From positions 124,001 to 188,000 of the forward strand of contig CAVUIG010000019.1 in NCBI GenBank assembly GCA_963741355.1: a stretch of 64,000 nucleotides of DNA, read 5' to 3'. The stretch is from CAIWHR01 sp963741355. GTDB lineage: Bacteria; Pseudomonadota; Gammaproteobacteria; Burkholderiales; Casimicrobiaceae. Position 1 is the stretch's first letter, and each line of letters begins with the position of its first letter. Both the position numbers and the translations under genes were made by a program. Below, piece by piece: positions 45,740 through 54,428 of this stretch. The notes beneath the pieces are model-generated. The model worked only from the letters and a program-made list of their open reading frames with translations, searched no databases and was not told the origin of the DNA.

Positions 45740-47059
45740 CTACCGGACGCACGCGGCCTCGACGTCGGCCACCGACTTCGGCGAGCCGTGCGTCAGGTTC
45801 TCGTGGCCCGTCGCGGTCACGAGCACGTCGTCCTCGATCCGCACGCCGATGTCCCAGAACGCCTCGGGTACGTCGTCGGAGCGGCGGATGTACGTGCCGG
45901 GCTCGACCGTCAGCACCATGCCCGGCACGAGCTTCTGCGATGCGCCGTTCACCTGGTAGAGGCCCGCGTCGTGCACGTCGAGGCCGAGCCAATGTCCGGC
46001 GCGGTGCATGTAGAACTGCTTGAAGCTTCCGCTCTCCATCACCTCGTCGAACGTGCCTTCGAGAAGCCCGAGGTCGAGGTAGCCCTGCGCGAGGACGCGC
46101 TCGGCGGCCTTGTGATAGTCGTGGAATTCGACGCCGGGCTTCACCACGTCGAGACAGGCCTGCTGCGCGGCGAGCACCAGCTCGTAGACGTCCTTCTGCG
46201 GTCCGGAGAAGCGCCCGTTCACCGGAAACGTCCGCGTGATGTCGGAGGCGTAGCTCTGGAATTCGCAGCCGGCGTCGATCAGCAGCAGGTCGCCGTCCTG
46301 CAGCTGGCGGTTGTTGTCGCGATAGTGCAGGACGCAGGCGTTGGGTCCGCCGGCGACGATCGACGGATACGCGACCGCCTGCGCGCCGCCGTGCAGGAAT
46401 TCGTGCGCGAGCTCGGCCTCGACCTGGTACTCGTACCAGCCCGGCCGCGTCGCGGCCATCGCCCGCCGGTGCGCGCGCGACGAGATCTCGGCGGCGCGGC
46501 GCATCAGCACGAGCTCGTTCGCGTCCTTCACGAGCCGCAGCGCGTCGAGCGGCTTCCTGACGTCGATGATTTCCTCGGGTGCCGCGACGCCGGTGCGCGC
46601 GCGGTTGCGCACCTCGTTGAGGAGGTCGGTCACCCGCTTGTCCCACGCCGGGAAGAGGCCCAGCGGCGTGTAGAGCGCGGGCTGGTCCGACGCGAGATCG
46701 GGCAGCATCTTGTCGAGATCGGCGATCGGATGCGCCTCGTCGAATCCGAAGATTTCGCGCGCGGCGTCCGGACCGTAGCGAAAGCCGTCCCAGATCTCGC
46801 GCTCCATGTTCTTGTCGCGGCAGAAGAGGATCTGCCGATCGCCGTCCTTTCCGGCCACGAGCACGACCACCGCCTCGGGCTCGTTGAAGCCCGACACGTA
46901 GTAGAAATAGCTGTCGTGGCGGTACGGGTAGAGCGAGTCGCGATTGCGGGCGAATTCCGGCGCCGTCGGAATGAGCGCCAGGCCGCCGCCGGTTTGCGCG
47001 CGCATCTGCGCGAGAAGCGCGGCGCGGCGGTCGCGATGGATCTGGTGGGCGTTTTTCAT
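45740..47059 (-). CDS. pepP: Xaa-Pro aminopeptidase (M24B)
   Basis: Dinuclear-metal peptidase removing N-terminal residues before Pro. 439 residues from the ATG at 47059; 40 upstream in-frame codons are not family-like. AMP_N domain at about 1-135 (NRDSLYPYRHDSYFYYVSGFNEPEAVVVL). Catalytic domain with metal ligands in LLLIDAGCEF (Asp), YASDITRTFPV (Asp), MHRAGHWLGLDVHD (His), TVEPGTYIR (Glu) and VRIEDDVLVT (Glu). Intact. With ubiH next to it and the cyclo-ligase divergent, this repeats a block well known in gammaproteobacteria. Confidence 0.96.
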   Translation of the reverse strand: MKNAHQIHRDRRAALLAQMRAQTGGGLALIPTAPEFARNRDSLYPYRHDSYFYYVSGFNEPEAVVVLVAGKDGDRQILFCRDKNMEREIWDGFRYGPDAAREIFGFDEAHPIADLDKMLPDLASDQPALYTPLGLFPAWDKRVTDLLNEVRNRARTGVAAPEEIIDVRKPLDALRLVKDANELVLMRRAAEISSRAHRRAMAATRPGWYEYQVEAELAHEFLHGGAQAVAYPSIVAGGPNACVLHYRDNNRQLQDGDLLLIDAGCEFQSYASDITRTFPVNGRFSGPQKDVYELVLAAQQACLDVVKPGVEFHDYHKAAERVLAQGYLDLGLLEGTFDEVMESGSFKQFYMHRAGHWLGLDVHDAGLYQVNGASQKLVPGMVLTVEPGTYIRRSDDVPEAFWDIGVRIEDDVLVTATGHENLTHGSPKSVADVEAACVR

Positions 47060-47090
47060 GGGTCTGCGAGTGGATGCGGCAAGGCCGGCA

Positions 47091-47096
47091 ATTATA
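47091..47096 (-). promoter_or_regulatory. Possible pepP -10 element
   Basis: A perfect TATAAT on the minus strand 32 bases upstream of the pepP ATG. No good -35 hexamer stands at 16-18 bases, so only the -10 is supported. Confidence 0.35.
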
Positions 47097-47160
47097 GAGG
47101 CTAACCGGCGGCATCGACGACGCGCGGCAACGGCGATTTCCGTTGAGTTACCATCGGAAA

Positions 47161-47915
47161 ATGCCGCCCGCCTCCCCAATCCCGGCCCCCGATCCCGACG
47201 CTCCTCGCGGCAGCGCGCTGCACGAGGCGAAGATCGCGGCGCGGCGCAGCCTGATGGCGGCGCGCGATGCGATGCCGGCGGATGCGCGAGCCGCGGCGTC
47301 GGCCGCGATCACGGCGCGCATCGCTGCGCTGCCGACGTTCACCGCTGCGCGGACAGTGCTGCTGACTCTCTCCTTCCGCAGCGAGTGGGACACGCTGCCG
47401 CTGATCGAACTTGCGCTTGCGGACGGCAAGACGGTCGCGGCGCCGCGGGTGAACCGCGCCACCCGGATGCTGGACCTCCACGCGCTCGTCGATCCGCCGC
47501 ACGACCTCGTCGCCGGGACGTTCGGGATTCCCGAGCCCGACCCGCGCGCGGATCCTGTCGCGCCCGAAACGCGTCGACTGGGTGCTGGTGCCGGGCATCG
47601 CCTTCGACCGGTCGGGCCGGCGCCTGGGATACGGCGGCGGCTACTACGATCGCCTGCTGCCGCTGCTCTGCCCGCGCGACCCGCGTGGCCGGCGCGTTCG
47701 ACCTGCAACTGGTGGATCGGGTGCCGTCCGCGCCGCACGACCTTGGCGTGGACGTCATCGTCACCGAGTCGCAGACACTCGTCGTCGCCTCCGAGCCGCC
47801 GCGCCGGGCTGAGCGAAGCGGCGCGTCCGGGTCGACCGAGAACCCGCCTTCGTGGATTCCCGGACCCGCTTCAGCTGTCCTAGCAGCTTATCGGCCGCGC
47901 GATGGGCAACGCTGA
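47161..47915 (+). CDS. 5-formyltetrahydrofolate cyclo-ligase, two frame breaks
   Basis: ATP-dependent conversion of 5-formyl-THF to methenyl-THF (ygfA/fau family). The N-terminal part KIAARRSLMAARDAMPADARAAAS and TVLLTLSFRSEWDTLPLIELALADGKTVAAPRV is typical. The corrected middle gives VDWVLVPGIAFDRSGRRLGYGGGYYDRLLP, the ATP/substrate loop. Extra bases near 47562 (CCCGAAACGC) and 47682 (CCGCGTGGCC) break the frame. The last frame runs VIVTESQTLVV and then about 45 residues of low-complexity Pro/Ser/Arg to a TGA at 47913, longer than the roughly 190-200 residue family norm, so a further error near the end is possible. Confidence 0.88.
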
Positions 47916-47996
47916 TCACACGAGAGTGAGCGCTTACATCCAAAATGGCTGCCTCCTCGCCTGCTCAGAGGCCTCGGGCAATCCGGAATTGCGGTT

Positions 47997-48026
47997 TTGG
48001 AAATTGATTCCACGTAGTGGTAAACT
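47997..48026 (+). promoter_or_regulatory. Possible aceE promoter
   Basis: TTGGAA, 18 bases, TAAACT in the 246-base gap before aceE. A second -10-like TACAAT stands at 48094-48099 without a good -35 box. No operator of the PdhR type was recognised. Confidence 0.3.
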
Positions 48027-48161
48027 CGCTCCCGGCCTGCCGGCGGGGTCTCGGCGCGCTTCCGGCGCGTGGGCGCGTTCGGATCGCGACGCATACAATC
48101 CTATTCCCGAAAAAAAACCGGCCGAGCGACGCGCGCAAACGGTGTGTGATTGGAGGAAGGC

Positions 48162-50816
48162 ATGGACACGATTCCCGACCACGACCCGCAGGAAACGCGG
48201 GAATGGCTCGACGCCCTCGAGGGCGTTCTGGCGAACGAAGGGCCGGACCGCGCGCACTTCCTGATCGAGCAATTGATCGACAAGGCGCGCCGCAACGGCG
48301 CCTACCTGCCGTTCTCGGCGAACACCGCCTACATCAACACGATCCGGGCCGACAAGCAGGTGCGCCTGCCGGGCGACTTCAACATCGAGCAGAAGATCCG
48401 GCACTACGTTCGCTGGAACGCGATGGCGATGGTCGTGCGCGCGAACAAGGACACCAACGTCGGCGGCCACATCGCGAGCTTCGCGTCGGCGGCGATGCTC
48501 TACGACATCGGCTTCAACCATTTCTGGCGCGCACCCTCCGAAACGCACGGCGGCGATCTCGTTCTCGTGCAGGGCCACTCGGCGCCCGGCGTGTACGCGC
48601 GCGCCTTCATGCTGGGCCGGCTCACCGCCGAGCAGATGGACAACTACCGCCAGGAAGTCGACGGCAAGGGGATCGCGTCGTACCCGCATCCCTGGCTGAT
48701 GCCGGATTTCTGGCAGTTCCCGACGGTGTCGATGGGCCTGGGGCCGCTGATGGCGATCTACCAGGCGCGCTTCATGAAGTATCTGCAGGACCGTGGCCTG
48801 GCGCAGACCGAGGGCCGCAAGGTCTGGGCGTTCATGGGCGACGGCGAGATGGACGAGCCCGAATCGATGGGCGCGATCGGCATGGCCGCCCGCGAGAAAC
48901 TCGACAACCTGATCTTCGTCGTCAACTGCAATCTGCAGCGCCTCGACGGCCCGGTGCGCGGCAACGGCAAGATCATCCAGGAGCTCGAGAGCGATTTTCG
49001 CGGCGCCGGCTGGAACGTCATCAAGGTCGTCTGGGGCCGGCACTGGGATCCGCTGCTCGCGCGCGACAAGAAGGGCATCCTGATGCGCCGGATGATGGAT
49101 TGCGTCGACGGCGAATACCAGACGTTCAAGTCGAAGGACGGCGCGTACGTCCGCGAGCATTTCTTCAATACGCCGGAGCTGAAGGAGCTCGTCGCCGACT
49201 ATTCGGACGACGACATCTGGCTCCTCAACCGCGGCGGGCACGACCCGTTCAAGGTCTACAACGCGTTCCACGCCGCGGTGAACCACACCGGCCAGCCGAC
49301 CGTGATCCTCGCCAAGACGATCAAGGGCTACGGAATGGGCGAGTCGGGCGAGGCGCAGAACATCACGCATCAGCAGAAGAAGCTCTCGGTCGAGTCGATC
49401 CGCCGCTTCCGCGACCGCTTCCACCTGCCGGTGCCGGACGACAAGCTCGACGACGTGCCGTACCTCACGTTTCCGAAGGGCTCGCCCGAATTCGAGTACA
49501 TGGAGGCGCGCCGCATGGAACTCGGCGGCTACCTGCCGGCGCGCCGGCAGAAGGCCGCCGCGCTGCCGGTGCCGGAGCTCGCCGCGTTCGAGCGGTTCCT
49601 CAAGAGCACCGAGGACCGCGAGATCTCGACGACGATGACATTCGTGCAGGTCCTGCAGCTCCTCGTGCGCGACAAGACGCTCGGCAAGCACATCGTGCCG
49701 ATCGTTCCCGACGAGTCGCGGACGTTCGGGATGGAGGGCATGTTCCGCCAGCTCGGCATCTGGAATCAGCAGGGCCAGCTCTACACGCCGGAGGACTCCG
49801 CGCAGCTCATGTTCTACAAGGAGTCGAAGAACGGCCAGATCCTGCAGGAGGGCATCAACGAGGCCGGCGGCATGTGCGACTGGATGGCGGCGGCGACGTC
49901 GTACTCGACGCACGGCGTGCCGATGATCCCGTTCTACATCTTCTACTCGATGTTCGGATTCCAGCGCGTCGGCGATCTCGCGTGGGCAGCCGGCGACATG
50001 CGCTGCCGCGGCTTCCTGCTGGGCGGCACCGCGGGGCGGACGACGCTGAACGGCGAAGGACTGCAGCACGAGGACGGGCACTCCCACCTGATCTCGGCGA
50101 CGATCCCGAACTGCATCTCCTACGACCCGACGTTCGGCTACGAGGTCGCCGTCATCATCCAGGACGGCCTGCGCCGGATGTGCGCGGAGCAGCAGGACGT
50201 CTATTACTACCTGACGGTGATGAACGAGAACTACGCGCAGCCGGCGATGCCGGAGGGCGCGGCGCCGGACATCATCAAGGGGATGTACCTGTTCCGCGGC
50301 GGCCCGAAGAACGCGAAGGCGCCGCGGGTCCAGCTCCTGGGCTCGGGAACGATCTTCCGCGAGGTGATCGCGGCCGCCGACCTGCTGAAGAAAGATTGGG
50401 GCGTGGAGTCGGATCTCTGGAGCTGCCCCAGCTTCACCGAGCTCGCGCGCGACTGCATGCGCGTGACGCGCGATGCGATGCTGAATCCGACCGCGAAGCC
50501 CAAGGAGGCGCACGCCTACGCGTGCCTCAAGGACACCACCGGGCCGGTGATCGCGGCGACCGACTACATGCGCGCGTTCGCCGACCAGATCCGCGCGTGC
50601 GTCGCGCGGCGCTACGTCGTGCTCGGCACCGATGGCTTCGGCCGCTCGGACACGCGCGAGAAGCTGCGCCGCTTCTTCGAGGTCGACCGCTACTACGTGA
50701 CGGTCGCCGCGCTGAAGGCGCTCGCCGACGAAGGCACGCTGCCCGCGTCGAAAGCCGCCGAGGCGATGAAGAAATACGGCATCGACCCGGCCAAGCCGGC
50801 GCCGTGGACCGTCTGA
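48162..50816 (+). CDS. aceE: Pyruvate dehydrogenase E1 component
   Basis: Homodimeric thiamine-diphosphate decarboxylase that feeds acetyl groups to AceF. 884 residues from the ATG at 48162, with GGAGG six bases before it; a TTG four codons upstream is ignored. Motifs: LVLVQGHSAPGVYARAFMLGRL, the ThDP motif beginning WAFMGDGEMDEPESMGAIG and ending VVNCNLQRLDGPVRGNG, GKTIKGYG-like AKTIKGYGMGESGEAQN, EGINEAGGMCDWMAAATSYS and HLISATIPNCISYDPTFGYEVAV. Intact despite its length, in contrast with aceF and lpdA. Confidence 0.97.
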   Translation: MDTIPDHDPQETREWLDALEGVLANEGPDRAHFLIEQLIDKARRNGAYLPFSANTAYINTIRADKQVRLPGDFNIEQKIRHYVRWNAMAMVVRANKDTNVGGHIASFASAAMLYDIGFNHFWRAPSETHGGDLVLVQGHSAPGVYARAFMLGRLTAEQMDNYRQEVDGKGIASYPHPWLMPDFWQFPTVSMGLGPLMAIYQARFMKYLQDRGLAQTEGRKVWAFMGDGEMDEPESMGAIGMAAREKLDNLIFVVNCNLQRLDGPVRGNGKIIQELESDFRGAGWNVIKVVWGRHWDPLLARDKKGILMRRMMDCVDGEYQTFKSKDGAYVREHFFNTPELKELVADYSDDDIWLLNRGGHDPFKVYNAFHAAVNHTGQPTVILAKTIKGYGMGESGEAQNITHQQKKLSVESIRRFRDRFHLPVPDDKLDDVPYLTFPKGSPEFEYMEARRMELGGYLPARRQKAAALPVPELAAFERFLKSTEDREISTTMTFVQVLQLLVRDKTLGKHIVPIVPDESRTFGMEGMFRQLGIWNQQGQLYTPEDSAQLMFYKESKNGQILQEGINEAGGMCDWMAAATSYSTHGVPMIPFYIFYSMFGFQRVGDLAWAAGDMRCRGFLLGGTAGRTTLNGEGLQHEDGHSHLISATIPNCISYDPTFGYEVAVIIQDGLRRMCAEQQDVYYYLTVMNENYAQPAMPEGAAPDIIKGMYLFRGGPKNAKAPRVQLLGSGTIFREVIAAADLLKKDWGVESDLWSCPSFTELARDCMRVTRDAMLNPTAKPKEAHAYACLKDTTGPVIAATDYMRAFADQIRACVARRYVVLGTDGFGRSDTREKLRRFFEVDRYYVTVAALKALADEGTLPASKAAEAMKKYGIDPAKPAPWTV

Positions 50817-50964
50817 TGGATCCGAGAGGCACGAGCACCGCAAGCGTGGGGGTGCGCGTGAGCGCGCGGGGCGAAGCCAAGGCCCGAAGGGCGCGTCCGC
50901 GCGCGATCGCGGTGGCCGACACCGGCTCCTCTCGATTCCCACGATCCGTGCGGAGGCCACATCA
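50817..50964 (+). repeat. Dispersed intergenic repeat, copy 4 (aceE/aceF)
   Basis: Whole 148-base gap, same direction as the genes. It contains CCGCAAGCGTGGGGG (50839-50853), shared with the region before lpdA; the core GGGGCGAAGCCAAGGCCCGAAG then GGCGCGTCCGCGCGCGAT (50868-50907); GGTGGCCGACACCGG; and the 3' end CGTGCGGAGGCCACATCA directly before the aceF ATG, providing its GGAGG. GTGGCC/GGCCAC here replaces GCGGCC/GGCCGC of copies 2 and 3, a change on both sides of a possible stem. Confidence 0.78.
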
Positions 50965-52301
50965 ATGAGCACGATCGAAGTCAAAGTCCCCGACATCGGC
51001 GACTTCAAGGACGTCCCGGTCATCGAGGTGTTCGTGAAGCCCGGCGACACCGTCGCCGCCGAGGATTCGCTCGTCACGCTCGAGTCCGACAAGGCGACGA
51101 TGGACGTTCCCGCGCCAGCCGCGGGAACGGTCAAGGAAATGAAATTGAAGGTGGGCGACAAGGTGGCCGAGGGCACGCTGATCCTCACACTCGAGGCCGC
51201 GGACGCCGCGGCGAAGCCGGCGGCGCCGGCCCCTGCTGCCGCACCCGCGACGGCCGCGGCACCCGCACCTCAATCCACGACGGCACCGGCCGCGACGCCC
51301 GCGACGCCACCGCCGGAACCCGCAGCCCGCGGCCACCGGCCGCGCCGGCCGCTGCCCGCCAGCGCGCGCCCGTCGACAGCGAGGCATTCAAGGCGGCGCA
51401 CGCGTCGCCCTCGGTGCGCAAATTCGCGCGCGAGCTGGGCGTCGACCTCGCACGCGTCACAGGCACCGGCCCGAACGGCAGGATCCAGCAGGAGGACGTG
51501 CAGAATTTCGTCAAGCAGGCGATGAGCGGCGCCGCCGGTGGTGGCGGCGGCGTCAGCGGCGGCGGCGAGCTCAACCTTCTGCCGTGGCCGAAGGTCGATT
51601 TCGCGAAATTCGGCGCGTTCGAGACGCGGCCGCTGTCGCGCATCAAGAAGATTTCCGGCGCGAATCTCGCGCGGAACTGGGTGATGATCCCGCACGTCAC
51701 GCAGTTCGACGAAGCCGACACCACCGAGCTCGAGGCGTTCCGCGTCGCGCTCAACAAGGAGAACGAGAAGGCCGGGATCAAGGTGACGATGCTCGCGTTC
51801 CTGATCAAGGCGAGCGTGGCCGCGCTCAAGAAATTCCCGGATTTCAATTCGTCCATCGACGGGGACAACCTCATCGTCAAGCAGTACTGGCACATCGGCT
51901 TCGCCGCCGACACGCCGAACGGCCTCGTCGTTCCGGTGATCCGCAACGCTGACCAGAAGGGCATCCTCGCGATCGCGAAGGAAATGGGCGAGCTCTCCGC
52001 GAAGGCGCGCGAAGGCAAGCTCGGGCCGGCGGAAATGCAGGGCGGATGCTTCTCGATCTCGTCGCTGGGCGGCATCGGCGGCACCGCGTTCACGCCGATC
52101 ATCAACGCGCCCGAGGTCGCGATCCTCGGCGTGTCGAAATCGCAGACGAAGCCGGTGTGGAACGGCAAGGAATTCGCGCCGCGACTGATGCTGCCGATCT
52201 CGCTGTCCTACGACCACCGCGTCATCGACGGCGCTTCGGCGGCGCGCTTCGCCGCGTATCTCTGCGCGCTGCTCGCGGACATGCGCCGCGTGATGCTATG
52301 A
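50965..52301 (+). CDS. aceF: Dihydrolipoamide acetyltransferase (E2), frameshifted
   Basis: Core of the pyruvate dehydrogenase complex, about 445 codons. One N-terminal lipoyl domain (about 1-78) with the lipoylated Lys in LESDKATMDVPA; an Ala/Pro linker; a peripheral subunit-binding domain SPSVRKFARELGVDLARVTGTGPNGRI; and the catalytic domain with PHVTQFDEADTTELEAFR and the His-Asp pair in SLSYDHRVIDGA. The frame break lies in the linker near 51330 and fits one missing base; corrected text is PPAAPAAARQRAPVDSEAF. Preceded and followed by repeat copies. Confidence 0.94.
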
Positions 52302-52499
52302 GCGAGATCATGAGCGCCGCCGGGCCGTCCCAAGAGCGAATCGCGCGGCCTCCGCAAGGTCGTATCAGACGCGTTGCGTCGTGGAGTCGGCCGCCACCCG
52401 CGCTCGCAGACGCGCCCTTCGGGCCTTGGCTTCGCCCTGCTTGCGCGGGCGTCCCCGGGGCAGCGCAGCGGCGACAGCCGCAAGCGTGGGGGCACAATA
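52302..52499 (-). repeat. Dispersed intergenic repeat, copy 5, inverted (aceF/lpdA)
   Basis: On the minus strand, opposite to the flanking genes: GGGCGAAGCCAAGGCCCGAAG then GGCGCGTCTGCGAGC (52405-52436), GGCGGCCGACTCCACG, and CTTGCGGAGGCCGCGCG near 52341-52358. Because it is inverted it cannot give lpdA a ribosome-binding site; instead the segment CCGCAAGCGTGGGGGCAC (52479-52494), shared in plus orientation with copy 4, stands before the lpdA ATG. The gap is 198 bases. Confidence 0.75.
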
Positions 52500-54336
52500 A
52501 TGGCGACGATCGACATCAAGGTTCCCGATATCGGCGACTTCAAGGACATCCCGGTCATCGAGGTCTTCGTGAAGCCGGGCGACACCGTCGCCGCAGAGGA
52601 TTCGCTCGTCACGCTCGAATCCGACAAGGCGACGATGGACGTTCCCGCCCCGGCCGCGGGCACGATCAAGGAAATGAAGCTGAAAGTCGGCGACAAGGTC
52701 AGCGAAGGCACGCTGATCGCCGTGCTCGAATCGGCCGCCGCCGCACCCGCATCCCCATCGCCGGCCGCGAGCGGGAAAGACAGCGTGGCGGCGAGTGCCC
52801 CCGCGGCCGCGAAGCCTGCACCGGCGGCTCCGACGCCCGCCGCTCCGCCTTCGCCCGCTGCCGCGCCGATCCCCGGCGCCGCGACCTACACCGGCAAGGT
52901 CGATGTCGAATGCCAGATGCTGGTGCTGGGCTCGGGACCGGGCGGCTACAGCGCCGCGTTCCGCGCGGCGGACCTCGGGATGAAGACCGTGCTGGTCGAG
53001 CGCTACGCGCAGCTCGGCGGCGTGTGCCTCAACGTCGGCTGCATTCCGTCGAAGGCGCTGCTGCACATCGCCGCGGTGATGGACGAAGCGAAGGCGCTCT
53101 CCGATCACGGCATCGCGTTCGCCTCGCCGCAGGTCGATCTCGACAAGCTCCGCGCCTGGAAGAACAAGGTCGTCGGCAAGCTGACCGGCGGCCTCGCCGG
53201 CATGGCGAAGTCGCGCAAGGTCGAGGTCGTCCGCGGCATCGGCCAGTTCCTCGATCCGCATCACGTCGAGGTCGAGGTGACCGAAGGCGCCGGCCAGGCA
53301 AAGTCGGGTACCAAGAAAGTCGTGAAGTTCGCGCAGGCGATCATCGCCGCCGGCTCGCAGGTCGTTCGGCTGCCGTTCATTCCCGACGATCCCCGCGTGC
53401 TCGACTCGACCGGCGCGCTCGAGCTCGCGTCGATCCCCAAGCGGATGCTCGTGATCGGCGGCGGCATCATCGGCCTCGAGATGGGCACCGTCTATTCGAC
53501 GCTGGGCACGCGCCTCGACGTCGTCGAGATGCTTCCCGGACTCATGCCCGGCGCCGACCGCGATCTCGTCCGCGTCTGGGAGAAGTTCAACAAGCCCCGC
53601 TTCGACCGCGTCATGCTGGACACGCGGACGACCGCCGTCGAAGCGAAGTCCGACGCGCTGTGGGTGACGTTCGCAGGGACCAACGCGCCGAAGGAACCGC
53701 AGCCGTACGACGCGGTGCTGATGAGCGTCGGCCGCTCGCCCAATGGCAAGAAAATCAGCGCCGACAAGGCCGGCGTCGCGGTCACCGACCGCGGCTTCAT
53801 TCCGGTCGACAATCAGATGCGCACCAACGTGCCGCACATCTTCGCGATCGGCGACATCGTCGGCCAGCCGATGCTCGCGCACAAGGCGACGCACGAAGGC
53901 CACGTCGCCGCGGAAGCCGCGGCCGGCGAGAAGAGCTTACTTCGACGCGCGCGTGATCCCGTCGGTCGCCTACACCGATCCCGAGATCGCATGGGTCGGC
54001 CTCACCGAGGATGAGGCGAAGGAAAAAGGCGTCAAGGTCGAGAAGGCGCTCTTCCCATGGGTGGCCTCGGGGCGCGCGATCGCCAACGGCCGCGACGAAG
54101 GCCACACCAAGCTGCTGTTCGACGCGACGACGCACCGGATCGTCGGCGGCGGCATCGTCGGCACGCACGCCGGCGATCTCATCTCCGAGCTGGCGCTCGC
54201 GATCGAGATGGGCGCCGACGCGGTCGACATCGGACGCACCATCCATCCGCACCCGACGCTCTCCGAATCGGTCGGCCTCGCCGCGGAAGCGTTCGAAGGG
54301 GTGTGCACGGATTTGCCGCCGGCGCGGAAGAAATAA
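52500..54336 (+). CDS. lpdA: Dihydrolipoyl dehydrogenase (E3) with N-terminal lipoyl domain, frameshifted
   Basis: Re-oxidises the lipoyl groups of the complex with NAD, FAD-dependent. About 611 residues. Residues 1-78 form a lipoyl domain almost identical to that of AceF (LESDKATMDVPAPAAGTIKEM), then an Ala/Pro linker to about residue 130. The flavoprotein follows: LVLGSGPGGYSAAFRAADLG, redox pair GGVCLNVGCIPSKALL, NAD site VIGGGIIGLEMGTVY, FAD motif IFAIGDIVGQPMLAHKA and the catalytic His-Glu in TIHPHPTLSESV. One extra A near 53935 (GAGAAGAGCTTAC) breaks the frame. Lipoyl-bearing E3 is normal for betaproteobacteria and Neisseria. A strong terminator follows. Confidence 0.95.
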
Positions 54337-54358
54337 TCTCTTCCTGCATCGACGCAAT

Positions 54359-54390
54359 GACGCCCGGCCCCGCGCCGGGCGTCGCGTTTT
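54359..54390 (+). terminator. Rho-independent terminator after lpdA
   Basis: GACGCCCGGC-CCCGC-GCCGGGCGTC perfect 10-base stem followed by GCGTTTT, 23 bases after the lpdA stop. Ends the pyruvate dehydrogenase transcript. Confidence 0.75.
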
Positions 54391-54428
54391 GCAGCGCGTA
54401 AAATGACGGGCTACGGAGGAGCGGCGCC

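Noticed and set aside
47060..47160. 6S RNA expected between pepP and the cyclo-ligase
   Set aside because: The gap is about 100 bases and has no long bulged stem; too short for ssrS.
47934..51188. 1,084-codon open frame antisense to aceE
   Set aside because: Shadow of the aceE codons; no domain-like text, and aceE itself is intact and fully conserved.
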